From Nanobdellota archaeon (GTDB taxonomy: Archaea > Nanobdellota > Nanobdellia > Woesearchaeales > GCA-2686295), in NCBI GenBank assembly GCA_018812505.1, contig JAHJDK010000149.1, positions 1 to 25,618 of the forward strand: a stretch of DNA of 25,618 bases, written 5' to 3'. The notes beneath the pieces are model-generated. The model was not told where the DNA came from and did no database searches. It worked only from the letters and a program-made list of their open reading frames with translations. Positions 8,126 to 15,277 of this stretch are shown one piece after another. The first letter of the stretch is position 1; the number at the start of each line of letters is the position of its first letter. The translations under genes and the position numbers were made by a program.

Positions 8126-8988
8126 CTTGTTTTATTTAATAGTGTCTTTTGCGCTATCTTTTTATTTTGTTTATATATTTCATTTGAAGGGTTTATGTTT
8201 ATTGCTTTATCATATGCTTTTATTGCTTCTTCATATTTCTTAATTCTTTCAAGTGCCACTCCTTTGTTGTTCCATGCTGTTGCGTATTTTGGTTTTATTG
8301 TTATCGCTTTGTCATAACATTCTATTGCTTCTTCTATTTGTCCTAGATTTTCTAGTATAAATCCTTTATTAATCCATGTTTCTGTGAGTTTTGGTTTTAT
8401 TTCTATTGCTTTGTCATAACATTCTATTGCTTCTTCTAGTTGTCCTAATTCGGATAATATTACTCCTTTGTTGTTCCATGCTGTTGCAAATTTTGGTTTT
8501 ATTTCTAGTGCTTTATCACATGCTTTTATTGCTTCCTCTAGTTTCCCTAAATCTTTTAGTGCCATTCCTTTGTTGTTCCATGCTGTTGCATATTTTGGTT
8601 TTATTCCTATTGCTCTATCATATGCTTTTATTGCTTCTTCTAATTTTCCTAGATTTGCTAGTTCTACTCCTTTGTTGTTCCAAGCAAGTCTATGATTTTG
8701 CTTTAGGCTTATTGCTTTGTTATATCTTTTAATTGCTTCTTCTAGTCGCCCTTCTTTTCCTAGTGCTTTTCCTTTGTTGTACCATTCATCTGCTATTATA
8801 TGCCTTATGAGTGAGTGTTTTCCTTGAAATTTTAGATTGTCTATTGTTTCGTATGTTCCAAACACTGTCAGAAACATCACAGCCAAGAACCATTCAGGAA
8901 TTTTTATAAGACGTTTTTTTCTCTTTATTTTTAATCTTCTTAACTCGTCAAATTCTCTTTCAATATCTTTTATTTCATCAAGGCGCAT
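8122..8988 (-). CDS. Tagged membrane-anchored TPR protein (tag protein 1)
   Basis: 288 residues from ATG at 8988. The module reads MRLDEIKDIEREFDELRRLKIK, slightly shortened. A basic stretch and one hydrophobic segment (residues ~33-48, WFLAVMFLTVFGTYETI) follow, then six near-perfect 34-residue TPRs (consensus AWNNKGVALxxLGKLEEAI followed by YDKAIEIKPK) and a basic tail. A frame open to 9024 exists, but a TATA box centred at 9017 sits 29 nt before 8988, and starting there puts the shared module at the N-terminus. Because of that promoter the six tagged genes may be transcribed independently of the kinase. If the TM is real, the module faces the opposite side of the membrane from the TPRs, unless the segment is only peripheral. 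Confidence 0.82.
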   Translation of the reverse strand: MRLDEIKDIEREFDELRRLKIKRKKRLIKIPEWFLAVMFLTVFGTYETIDNLKFQGKHSLIRHIIADEWYNKGKALGKEGRLEEAIKRYNKAISLKQNHRLAWNNKGVELANLGKLEEAIKAYDRAIGIKPKYATAWNNKGMALKDLGKLEEAIKACDKALEIKPKFATAWNNKGVILSELGQLEEAIECYDKAIEIKPKLTETWINKGFILENLGQIEEAIECYDKAITIKPKYATAWNNKGVALERIKKYEEAIKAYDKAININPSNEIYKQNKKIAQKTLLNKTR

Positions 8989-9011
8989 ATTTTTTTTATT
9001 CCCCATTTTTT

Positions 9012-9021
9012 TGTTTAAAAA
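9012..9021 (-). promoter_or_regulatory. Possible internal promoter (TATA) for the tagged-gene cluster
   Basis: On the minus strand the sequence GTTTTTAAAC, within a small inverted repeat, is centred about 29 nt before ATG at 8988. It lies in the only real gap (44 bp) of the 13.5-4.1 kb run, between the kinase stop and the first tagged gene. Confidence 0.45.
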
Positions 9022-9032
9022 CAATTAAAAAA

Positions 9033-10364
9033 TTATTTTGGCAGTAGCTCTACCAATGTTTTGTATTTTTTCCAGGTGTTTTGATTGTTGCACACTGGAT
9101 TTTTGTATCTTAAGAGGTTGCTTCTTTGTGTCTTGACTTGTTCTACTTCTTCTTTCTTGAATTCTGTACTGCTGATTGTTTCTTTTAAGTCTATGACTTC
9201 TCTTAATTTTCCTTGTGTAAATTCATAGTCTTTCTCCCATCTTTGACGTATGGTGTTGTCTAGTGGGTTTCCTTTCAGTAATGCTTGAACTTCGTCCTTA
9301 CTAGTGTATTTGCCAATTTCGTTGTTCACTTCTTTGAGAAATTCTTCTCTTGCATTCGCTAATTTCACTATGTCTCCTGCTGACAATAATTCTTTGTTTG
9401 AGTTTGTCACTTGTTCTATTTGACTGAGGTATCTTCGTTCTATTGTTTGGTATAGTTCTGTTGGTTTTACTTCTGGTGTTGCAGTTGGTCCGCCGTGAAA
9501 TTCTTCCAGAAACATGTCTATTGTTGAGTACCTGTAGTCTTTGATATTCTTGCCTGTTAGGTTGTCAGGAGTTTTTATCTCAAGCATTCTTCTTAGGAAG
9601 TATTTGGAGTCTTTTGTTATGTTTAGCTGTGCTATTTGTGCCATTACAAAATCATAAAATATTGAGTGTTCCTCTCCAGGCCACATATTTCTAAGTGTTT
9701 GATGCGTTCCTTCAATGTTGAATCCTTGGAATGCTTCAACTCCCAAACCAAATATGTCTGTACTTTGAGAGTACTGCATGGTTTTTTTGAAATATTGTTC
9801 TATTAATTCGTAGGAACTGTATTCTATCGCGCTTTGATGACTTCTTGTACTTCTTTTCTGTGATGCATATTCAAAGTCTGAAACAGTCCAGATTATCTTT
9901 CCTCCTTCTTTGTATCCGAGACAGTTTGTGTCTTTTGGGTCTCTGTAAATATATCCTGCCAGATGCAATTCTTTGTTTCCAAGTGCTAATTGTATTATTA
10001 TATCCCACATTTCTTCTTCAAAGTTTTTATTCTGGTCTAAACTTGGAAAGAACTCTTTCAAATTCATATCTGCCCTTTCCATTAAAACTGCTTTATACCC
10101 TGCATATACTAGCGGCTTGGTTCCTATCAATCTCGCGAGGTGTGTTCTATCTTTTACATCTTGTATAATTTTATAAGTTCTTTCACTCTGTTCGCCTGTT
10201 GTGTCCCAGAGAGGAACTTTTAATGCACAGTTTAGGTTGTTCTCTTTCTGCTTCATAAAAATAATCAATGTATCATTTTTTATTCCTTCATCTTTTATAT
10301 CTGTAAATCTTTTATCATCTTCTAAATCATCTAATATTAGTTCTTTTATTTCGCTGTCTGTCAT
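9033..10364 (-). CDS. Serine/threonine protein kinase-like protein with C-terminal helical region
   Basis: 443 residues. The N-terminal ~290 residues are a diverged eukaryotic-type kinase: the ATP-binding lysine in CALKVP (about residue 49), the catalytic loop YIYRDPKDTN (RD and Asn present; canonical HRDLKPxN otherwise altered), the metal-binding Asp in VSDFEYA (DFE instead of DFG), SSYELIEQYF for the APE region and STDIFGLGVEAF for subdomain IX. Residues ~300-443 are helical with a possible coiled coil. The glycine loop is not obvious. ATG at 10364 is preferred over 10370: GGAGG lies 8 nt before it, the equivalent of the GGTGAT-plus-4 spacing seen elsewhere. The gene overlaps or abuts the PP2C gene, so the two act as a kinase/phosphatase pair. 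Activity is likely but not certain. Confidence 0.82.
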   Translation of the reverse strand: MTDSEIKELILDDLEDDKRFTDIKDEGIKNDTLIIFMKQKENNLNCALKVPLWDTTGEQSERTYKIIQDVKDRTHLARLIGTKPLVYAGYKAVLMERADMNLKEFFPSLDQNKNFEEEMWDIIIQLALGNKELHLAGYIYRDPKDTNCLGYKEGGKIIWTVSDFEYASQKRSTRSHQSAIEYSSYELIEQYFKKTMQYSQSTDIFGLGVEAFQGFNIEGTHQTLRNMWPGEEHSIFYDFVMAQIAQLNITKDSKYFLRRMLEIKTPDNLTGKNIKDYRYSTIDMFLEEFHGGPTATPEVKPTELYQTIERRYLSQIEQVTNSNKELLSAGDIVKLANAREEFLKEVNNEIGKYTSKDEVQALLKGNPLDNTIRQRWEKDYEFTQGKLREVIDLKETISSTEFKKEEVEQVKTQRSNLLRYKNPVCNNQNTWKKYKTLVELLPK

Positions 10365-10366
10365 CT

Positions 10367-11230
10367 TCATATCCTCCCATATATCATGAATGTTATGTTA
10401 TCACCTAGCTTATTGGTGATGTCAAGATTAAACTCTTCTGTCAAGCTTAGCGAATCATATGCGTCTCTTATCATAATAGGATTCTCTGCTATCCATCTCA
10501 AATCTTCCTTGATTTGTTCTTCTTTAGTTCTTTTCTCACCCAAAAAGATTCTGCTTATAATATTTTGTTCTATCTGGCTGTCGTATAGTATTCCTAAAAT
10601 CTCTTCTTCTGCAACCATACTTGTAAATCCATCAGTTCCCATTATTAGTATATCTCCATCTTTGAAAGGTTTTTCATATAGCTCAACATTTATGTTTGGT
10701 TCTTTTCCAATGTAGTTTGTCAAATCTGATTCTCCTTTCAACACTTGTTGTTCTGTCTCTAAGAGTTGTGAGATATCTTTTGGCAGGTATACTTCTTCTG
10801 TTGTTAGTTTTTCTATTGTGTCGTCTTGGATGTTTGCAATATATACTGCTCCATCTCCGACGTGTCCACCATATAGTTTGTTGTTATAAATCATGCAGGT
10901 ATCAAGCGTCGTTCCACAATGTGATAATTATCCTACATTCTTTGCTATGCTAGTTATTACTTGGTTTGTTTCTCCTATTGCTCTGCTAATTCTTCTCAGT
11001 ATTTTTTCTTCTTTCACAATACCTCTTTCTAATCCTGATTGCAACATCAACATTTTTTTCATCAGGTAGTAGGTTGTTAGATCACTTGCTTCTGCTCCTG
11101 CTGCGTGTTGTCTTCCACCCATACCATCTGCCATCAAGAATATTTTTTTCTCAAAGTCTGCTCTTAATGAGTCTTGATTTTCTTCTCTCGTACCTATTGT
11201 TGATTCCCATATACAGTTATTTTCAGTCAT
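10367..11230 (-). pseudogene. PP2C-type protein phosphatase interrupted by one in-frame TAA
   Basis: Read through, this is a 287-codon PP2C (PPM) phosphatase with all main motifs in one frame: TREENQD (~residue 14-20), LMADGMGG (~32-39), CGTTLD (~105-110), GGHVGDGAVYI (~120), MGTDGF and the terminal GDNITFMIYG. One TAA at 10928-10930 (codon 101) splits it between the N-terminal metal-binding Asp residues and the GTT motif. Eleven in-frame codons separate it from the next ATG (10894). No frameshift is needed. TAA is an ordinary stop elsewhere here, so this is a nonsense mutation, a base error in the assembly, or readthrough. ATG at 11230 is chosen over 11260 because of GGTGGA 5 nt upstream; it overlaps the upstream gene by 8 bases. 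It would reverse the neighbouring kinase's phosphorylation. Confidence 0.85.
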
Positions 11231-13463
11231 TTTTCTCCACCTGTGTTCTTGTTTTATCAAAATTATTTATGTCTAATGTTTCCATGCAATAATTGTTTCC
11301 TTCATGGTATATTGCGAGCATGTTTCCTGGTTTGTCTGAGAAAAAGAATAAGTTTTCATCTTGTGTCCATATGCTTGTTTTGTTTTCGAATAATTCATTT
11401 TGCAGTACATATATCTGGCTTGTTCCTTTGAACAAGTCTTGTTTTTTGTAGTAGTTATTGATTATAATTCCTTCTGGTTCTTGGGTTATAACCTGAATTC
11501 CTCCTTCATCTAAGTTTGTGACTGCAATTGTTTTGAACATAGTGGTTATTTCTCTTGCTTGATTATTTTCAAGGTCTTTTACAATCATGTTTCCTTGCAG
11601 TTCGTTGTAAAACATCAGGTTGTTTTGTTCGTTTAGGATTTTTATCCTGCCTATATCTGTTTGTGAAGTTATAATTGGTGTGGAGATTATTCTTTGTCCG
11701 TCAAATACATACATTTCTCTTGGTGTTGCTAAGATTAATCCTTTATGATATGGAATAATCCTTTGCACTTCTAGATTTGTGTTTGTTATTCTTATTAGTC
11801 CTTCTTCTGGTTGGTACACACATATACTCGTTCTGTTATTATCTGTTCTTAAGAAGTATAAGTTTTCATTGTAACTCATGTCTTGTATGAACGGTCCAGC
11901 CTCATTTCTTGTTATTGGTTCTGATATGTGTATTGGTTTATTGTTATGTTTTTCGAACACAAATAATTTGTATTCAAATGTTTTACCTCCATGATTTCTT
12001 TCACTTAGACCAAACACTTCATTATCTCCTATTGCAAATGCACCTAATCTGGTTCTTTTATGTTCATAAGCCATCTCACTCCAGTTTGTAGGTCTGGATT
12101 TCTCGATTGGAAGGTTAAGAATGTATGTTGTTATTATTGGTGTTTTTGACTTATTAAATGAGTATTCTACTATTGTTCTATCGCTTATTTTTGAATGAGT
12201 GTAAATCCTTGAGTTCAGTGAATTTGTCAATAATCTTTCTTTGTTTATTGGAGTTTCCTCTCTGTTTATAATAATTGCATTTGCATTTGATCGTGTAGTA
12301 ATAACTCTTGTTGATGCTTTAAACATGTTCAGCATTAGCTCTGTGTCATCATTTGCAGTTAATTTGTGAAATTCTTTTGGAAGGTTTGTGTTTATAACTG
12401 CTTCTAAGGATTCTGTTGGTCCTACGATTCTATCTTGTATTTGTTGAAAGTCCTGATTTGAAAACAATTCTAGTTTGTCTTCGTTTAACTCTGGAAATCC
12501 TCTCTCAAAGGTTGTTGGCAGTTTGAAAAAATAATGATTATCACCTATTTTGTATGGAATCCCTATTGTTGTTGTGCCTCTGTTTATGACTGCTTTTGTT
12601 AGCTGCTGTATGGCTCTACCTGTTGGTATTGCTGTTGGTACTTCTCTTAGTAATTTTTCAATTGGTGTGTCAGAATATTTTCTTTGTAAGTAATCTATTT
12701 CCCATTCGATTTGTTTAACAGCCCATTTGTTGAGTTCTGAAACAATTTCTCCTTCATGTTCTCTTATTAAATCATATATTCCAAATGTTACATCCTCGTC
12801 CCAGACGGTTGTTCCTATTATTATTTCTGCACTCCTCAAAATTGGCCATGGCCTGTCATGATATCCGGATATTTCAATATTTATTCCTTCGTAAGCGTTG
12901 AATTTCTTGTTGATAAAAGTTTTCAGTATTTGTTTGCACCTTGCTTCTTCTATTGGTACGTGTGCTGTTATCTGTCTGATTGATGGGATGTTCCATCTTT
13001 GTGCTGCGTAGTGTGCGAGTGCTTCTGGCAGGTTTGATACTATGTTTATTATTCCTTTGAATTCCTGATTGAAATATTTTGCAAGTTCATCTATTAATGG
13101 CAGGTTGCTTTCAATCATGTTTGGTCTTTCTTTTTCTGTTGAAAGGTGTTTGCTTGCTGTGAAGAAGAAAAGACTTGTTTCTTTCAGAATTGTTTCTAAA
13201 TCATCCTTGTTGCTGTTTATGATTTCTGTACAATACATAGCTCTGTTTTCAGATGTTATTTCCTGCGCTCTTTTTTTCATACCCTCTCTTTTATCATAAC
13301 TGCCCTCGTTTCCAACAAGATATATTTTATTTATAGGTCTAAATATCTCATGTTCAGTTGTTGCGCATATCGCTGCTAATCCTTTCTCTGCAACTCCTCC
13401 ACATCCATAGAATGTAATATTGAACTCTTCATTATTTGATTTCTGAGCTTTTTTCGTGTTCAA
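11223..13463 (-). CDS. Malate/lactate-dehydrogenase-like domain fused to probable beta-propeller
   Basis: About 746 residues. Residues ~15-370 follow the LDH/MDH fold: nucleotide loop FYGCGGVAEKG, the substrate Arg and Asn region ERPNMIESNLPLIDELAKYF, IVSNLPEALAHYAA for the usual VSNPVD, EEARCKQIL for the usual LDxARFR, and GYHDRPWP where dehydrogenases have the catalytic His in GEHGD. The remaining ~370 residues are beta-rich repeats (LILATPREMYVFDGQRII, NLMFYNELQGNMIVKD, NLFFFSDKPGNMLAIYHEG), typical of a beta-propeller. The whole is far longer than a dehydrogenase (~320). It heads the run that continues into PP2C and kinase, so a sensor role is suggested. Start: the frame opens at TTG 13493, but a TATA box at ~13498 makes that start impossible if used; TTG at 13463, 6 nt after GGGGAG, is preferred. 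Confidence 0.75.
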   Translation of the reverse strand: MNTKKAQKSNNEEFNITFYGCGGVAEKGLAAICATTEHEIFRPINKIYLVGNEGSYDKREGMKKRAQEITSENRAMYCTEIINSNKDDLETILKETSLFFFTASKHLSTEKERPNMIESNLPLIDELAKYFNQEFKGIINIVSNLPEALAHYAAQRWNIPSIRQITAHVPIEEARCKQILKTFINKKFNAYEGINIEISGYHDRPWPILRSAEIIIGTTVWDEDVTFGIYDLIREHEGEIVSELNKWAVKQIEWEIDYLQRKYSDTPIEKLLREVPTAIPTGRAIQQLTKAVINRGTTTIGIPYKIGDNHYFFKLPTTFERGFPELNEDKLELFSNQDFQQIQDRIVGPTESLEAVINTNLPKEFHKLTANDDTELMLNMFKASTRVITTRSNANAIIINREETPINKERLLTNSLNSRIYTHSKISDRTIVEYSFNKSKTPIITTYILNLPIEKSRPTNWSEMAYEHKRTRLGAFAIGDNEVFGLSERNHGGKTFEYKLFVFEKHNNKPIHISEPITRNEAGPFIQDMSYNENLYFLRTDNNRTSICVYQPEEGLIRITNTNLEVQRIIPYHKGLILATPREMYVFDGQRIISTPIITSQTDIGRIKILNEQNNLMFYNELQGNMIVKDLENNQAREITTMFKTIAVTNLDEGGIQVITQEPEGIIINNYYKKQDLFKGTSQIYVLQNELFENKTSIWTQDENLFFFSDKPGNMLAIYHEGNNYCMETLDINNFDKTRTQVEKND

Positions 13464-13493
13464 AATTATCTCCCCAAAACTTTTGAAAAACAA

Positions 13494-13503
13494 AATTTAA
13501 ATT
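13494..13503 (-). promoter_or_regulatory. TATA box of the dehydrogenase-PP2C-kinase run
   Basis: AATTTAAATT, palindromic, is centred ~13498. Transcription would begin near 13472, about 10 nt before the proposed TTG start, overlapping the GGGGAG at 13470-13475. Confidence 0.45.
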
Positions 13504-13537
13504 GATTACTACTCGACAGTCACAGAATAACGGCAAC

Positions 13538-13547
13538 ATTTAAATAC
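13538..13547 (+). promoter_or_regulatory. TATA box of the TrmB-like gene
   Basis: ATTTAAATAC lies about 36 nt before ATG at 13578, predicting a leader of about 10 nt. Together with the minus-strand TATA at 13494-13503 it makes an 85-115 bp divergent promoter region, a likely place for autoregulation by the TrmB-like protein. Confidence 0.45.
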
Positions 13548-13577
13548 TTAACTATGTTTCTCCACTAAAGATTCCTG

Positions 13578-14303
13578 ATGAATGAAGACATACTTACAGA
13601 TTTAGGATTAAGCACTAACGAAGCAAAGATATACACTTCTCTATTATCATTAGGTCTAACAACCATAACCTCTATCGCTCATGAGTCAAAGCTTCACAGA
13701 TCAAACGTTTATGATTCTATAAAAAAACTTGTTGAAAAAGGACTAGTTGCATACATCATAAAAGATAATGTGACATACTATGAAGCTACAGACCCGCAAG
13801 CGCTTCTAAGGATATTAAAAGAAAAAGAAAACAGGTTGAAAGCTGTTTTGCCACAACTGATGCTGTCAAAGAAGCTTGCACAGTCAAAAGGCGAAGCGCA
13901 CATCTACGAGGGAGTGCCTGCATTTACAAGATTGTTGTACGAGTTCTTACAATATAAAGATCCAATACTTGCATACGGAATTCCACCTATTGCTCCTGAA
14001 CTTATGAAAACCAAGATAATGCATTTTCACAAGGAAAGAATGGCACTGAAAATACCAATGAAGCACATATATAACCACAATGCTCAGGAACGCATAGTAT
14101 TTCTTAATAAGATGAAACTCACTTATGCAAGGTACCTTCCAGAATCATTCGATTCACAGGTATCAACAAACATTTGTGGAGAGGAAGTTTTATTGACTTT
14201 GTGGATAAAACCTGTTCTTACGATTCAAATAAAAAATAAGTTAGTCGCTGACTCCTACAAGAAATACTTTGACCTTCTATGGGCTGCTGCAAAAGCAGAT
14301 TAG
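13578..14303 (+). CDS. TrmB-family transcriptional regulator
   Basis: 241 residues. The N-terminal ~70 residues are the TrmB winged helix-turn-helix: LGLSTNEAKIYTSLLSLG, then the recognition region LHRSNVYDSIKKLVEKGLV and a wing with VTYYEATDP. A coiled-coil helix (LLRILKEKENRLKAVLPQL) and a C-terminal effector region follow, lacking the long sugar-binding domain of classical TrmB (which reaches ~340 residues). It is transcribed away from the dehydrogenase-PP2C-kinase run from a shared intergenic region, so it may control that operon. The ligand is unknown. TrmB proteins are archaeal or archaea-enriched regulators of sugar and central metabolism. Confidence 0.85.
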   Translation: MNEDILTDLGLSTNEAKIYTSLLSLGLTTITSIAHESKLHRSNVYDSIKKLVEKGLVAYIIKDNVTYYEATDPQALLRILKEKENRLKAVLPQLMLSKKLAQSKGEAHIYEGVPAFTRLLYEFLQYKDPILAYGIPPIAPELMKTKIMHFHKERMALKIPMKHIYNHNAQERIVFLNKMKLTYARYLPESFDSQVSTNICGEEVLLTLWIKPVLTIQIKNKLVADSYKKYFDLLWAAAKAD

Positions 14304-14309
14304 TTAATT

Positions 14310-14325
14310 TGTCATTATTTTGACA
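14310..14325. terminator. Short hairpin between convergent genes
   Basis: TGTCA and TGACA arms with a 6-nt loop lie between the stop codons of the TrmB-like gene (plus) and the 53-aa membrane protein (minus). It may serve as a bidirectional terminator; the stem is weak. Confidence 0.3.
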
Positions 14326-14338
14326 TACAATTATATAT

Positions 14339-14500
14339 TTATCCGTTAGTCTTTAACCAGAACCATAAAGAATAAATCACTAATCCTAAACCAACTAAAC
14401 CCCAATGGTATGTGAGCTCAAGCCAACTCCCAACTATTAAAATAAGTCCTAAAATACAGATAACACTCGCAGTTGTCCTACGAGTCCAATTATCGCTCAT
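14339..14500 (-). CDS. 53-residue two-TM membrane protein
   Basis: A complete small reading frame with ATG at 14500 and TAA at 14339. The protein has a polar, basic start (MSDNWTRRT), a hydrophobic helix (~residues 11-26, SVICILGLILIVGSW), a short turn (LELTYHWG) and a second helix (~34-48, GLVGLGLVIYSLWFWL), ending KTNG. The positive-inside rule places both ends in the cytoplasm. A TATA box (AAATTTAAATATT) is centred 28 nt before the ATG, supporting a leaderless transcript. No family is recognised. It lies alone between the TrmB-like and sigma-like genes. Confidence 0.7.
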   Translation of the reverse strand: MSDNWTRRTTASVICILGLILIVGSWLELTYHWGLVGLGLVIYSLWFWLKTNG

Positions 14501-14520
14501 AAATAGCTAAATATTAGTTG

Positions 14521-14534
14521 AAATATTTAAATTT
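14521..14534 (-). promoter_or_regulatory. TATA box of the 53-aa membrane protein
   Basis: The AT-rich element AAATTTAAATATTT on the minus strand is centred about 28 nt before the ATG at 14500. Confidence 0.5.
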
Positions 14535-14555
14535 TTATGAAAAAAAGCAAATAAA

Positions 14556-14612
14556 CAAAAACCTTTACTAATCCCTAACTTAAAAGTTAGGATACTTAAC
14601 GTGAGGTTTTTG
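14556..14612. repeat. Nested inverted repeat upstream of the sigma-like gene
   Basis: Outer arms CAAAAACCT (14556-14564) and AGGTTTTTG (14604-14612) enclose a perfect inner inverted repeat CCTAACTT-AA-AAGTTAGG (14574-14591), which extends by ATC/GAT with one bulged C. This can fold as a stem-loop RNA or act as an operator. It lies upstream of the TATA box at 14669, so it is not in the predicted leader of the sigma-like gene. Confidence 0.6.
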
Positions 14613-14617
14613 GACTT

Positions 14618-14662
14618 GAAAATGGCATACTGAAATGAGAGGTATTAAAATGTACCATTTTC
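14618..14662. repeat. Second inverted repeat upstream of the sigma-like gene
   Basis: Arms GAAAATGG and CCATTTTC enclose a smaller ATAC/GTAT pair and a purine-rich loop. It sits directly before the TATA box at 14669. With the nested repeat before it, this makes two consecutive foldable elements in about 107 bp. Could be an independent small RNA or regulator-binding sites. Confidence 0.5.
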
Positions 14663-14668
14663 AAATAA

Positions 14669-14678
14669 GTATATAAAA
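14669..14678 (+). promoter_or_regulatory. TATA box of the sigma-like gene
   Basis: GTATATAAAA is centred about 28 nt before ATG at 14702, predicting a leaderless mRNA. The gene for a bacterial-type transcription protein thus appears to use an archaeal promoter. Confidence 0.6.
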
Positions 14679-14701
14679 AGACAGAGAATACTGTTAAAAA
14701 A

Positions 14702-15277
14702 ATGAGCAGTAACACACAAACAGATATGTTAATGATAGAATTCCAACAAGGAAATGAGTTGGCAGGAATACAAATCTACGAGCAAACATGGAACTATGTG
14801 AATAACTATTTAAAAAACAGTATGCCAGAGTTATCAAACTATGGAATAGATTCACAAGATATCACCCAGCAAGCATTCACGAAGATGTTTCTTAGAAACC
14901 ATCAATTCCAGTCAAGATCATCTGTGAAAACATGGCTGTGCAGCATTGCAAGAAACGAAGCAAAAATTGAACTTAAAAAAAAATCTAATAAAAACTCATC
15001 TCTGGACTTAATACTGGAAACAAATGGAGACTCTATAATGTATGAATTACAAGAAAATAACTATTATGATGATCAAGAAAATATGAATAGAGTTAGGTGT
15101 GCAGTTTCAGACTTAGGCAAAAAAAATCTTAATCAAGCAACAACGTTCATTCTAAGATATATGCAGGGATTAACAATAAAAGTTGTTGCATTAATGACTG
15201 ATTCAAACATATCAACTGTCAAAACCAGAAGTCACAGGGCAATGAACTATGTCCGAAGAATAATAGGACAATACTAA
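14702..15277 (+). CDS. ECF-type sigma-70-like protein
   Basis: 191 residues, the usual length of bacterial ECF (RpoE-like) sigma factors. Region 2 is recognisable: IEFQQGNELAGIQIYEQTW, then DSQDITQQAFTKMFLRNHQF for the core-binding helix, and RSSVKTWLCSIARNEAKIELKKK for the -10-binding helix. Region 4 follows the linker: LRYMQGLTIKVVALMTDSNI then STVKTRSHRAMNYVRRII, a helix-turn-helix. No anti-sigma gene of a familiar type is next to it, though the four-TM protein convergent with it might act on the membrane side (speculative). Archaeal RNA polymerase uses TBP and TFB, so the target is unclear: a general DNA-binding regulator is possible. Complete sigma factors have been reported in a few uncultivated archaeal lineages. 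Likely acquired from bacteria. Confidence 0.85.
   Translation: MSSNTQTDMLMIEFQQGNELAGIQIYEQTWNYVNNYLKNSMPELSNYGIDSQDITQQAFTKMFLRNHQFQSRSSVKTWLCSIARNEAKIELKKKSNKNSSLDLILETNGDSIMYELQENNYYDDQENMNRVRCAVSDLGKKNLNQATTFILRYMQGLTIKVVALMTDSNISTVKTRSHRAMNYVRRIIGQY

Noticed and set aside
8391..8732. Long plus-strand frames opposite the TPR, kinase and dehydrogenase genes
   Set aside because: They are mirror frames of the minus-strand genes, leucine/phenylalanine-rich nonsense with no family features.
8160..8800. Strong ~102-bp periodic DNA repeat resembling a tandem repeat or CRISPR-like array
   Set aside because: The period is three times 34 residues and reads as six TPR units in one protein; it is not a CRISPR array.
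10895..10930. Two separate genes for the PP2C halves
   Set aside because: Both halves are in the same frame, the gap codons encode the family's GTT motif and the second half has no ribosome site, so one interrupted gene explains it better.
11223..11260. PP2C start at 11260
   Set aside because: It would overlap the upstream gene by 38 bases; ATG at 11230 has GGTGGA 5 nt upstream and gives the usual short lead before the first PP2C motif.
14702..15277. Reading the sigma-like gene as a transposase or phage HTH
   Set aside because: The order and spacing of region 2 and region 4 blocks and the length match ECF sigma factors; no catalytic residues or inverted repeats of an IS element flank it.
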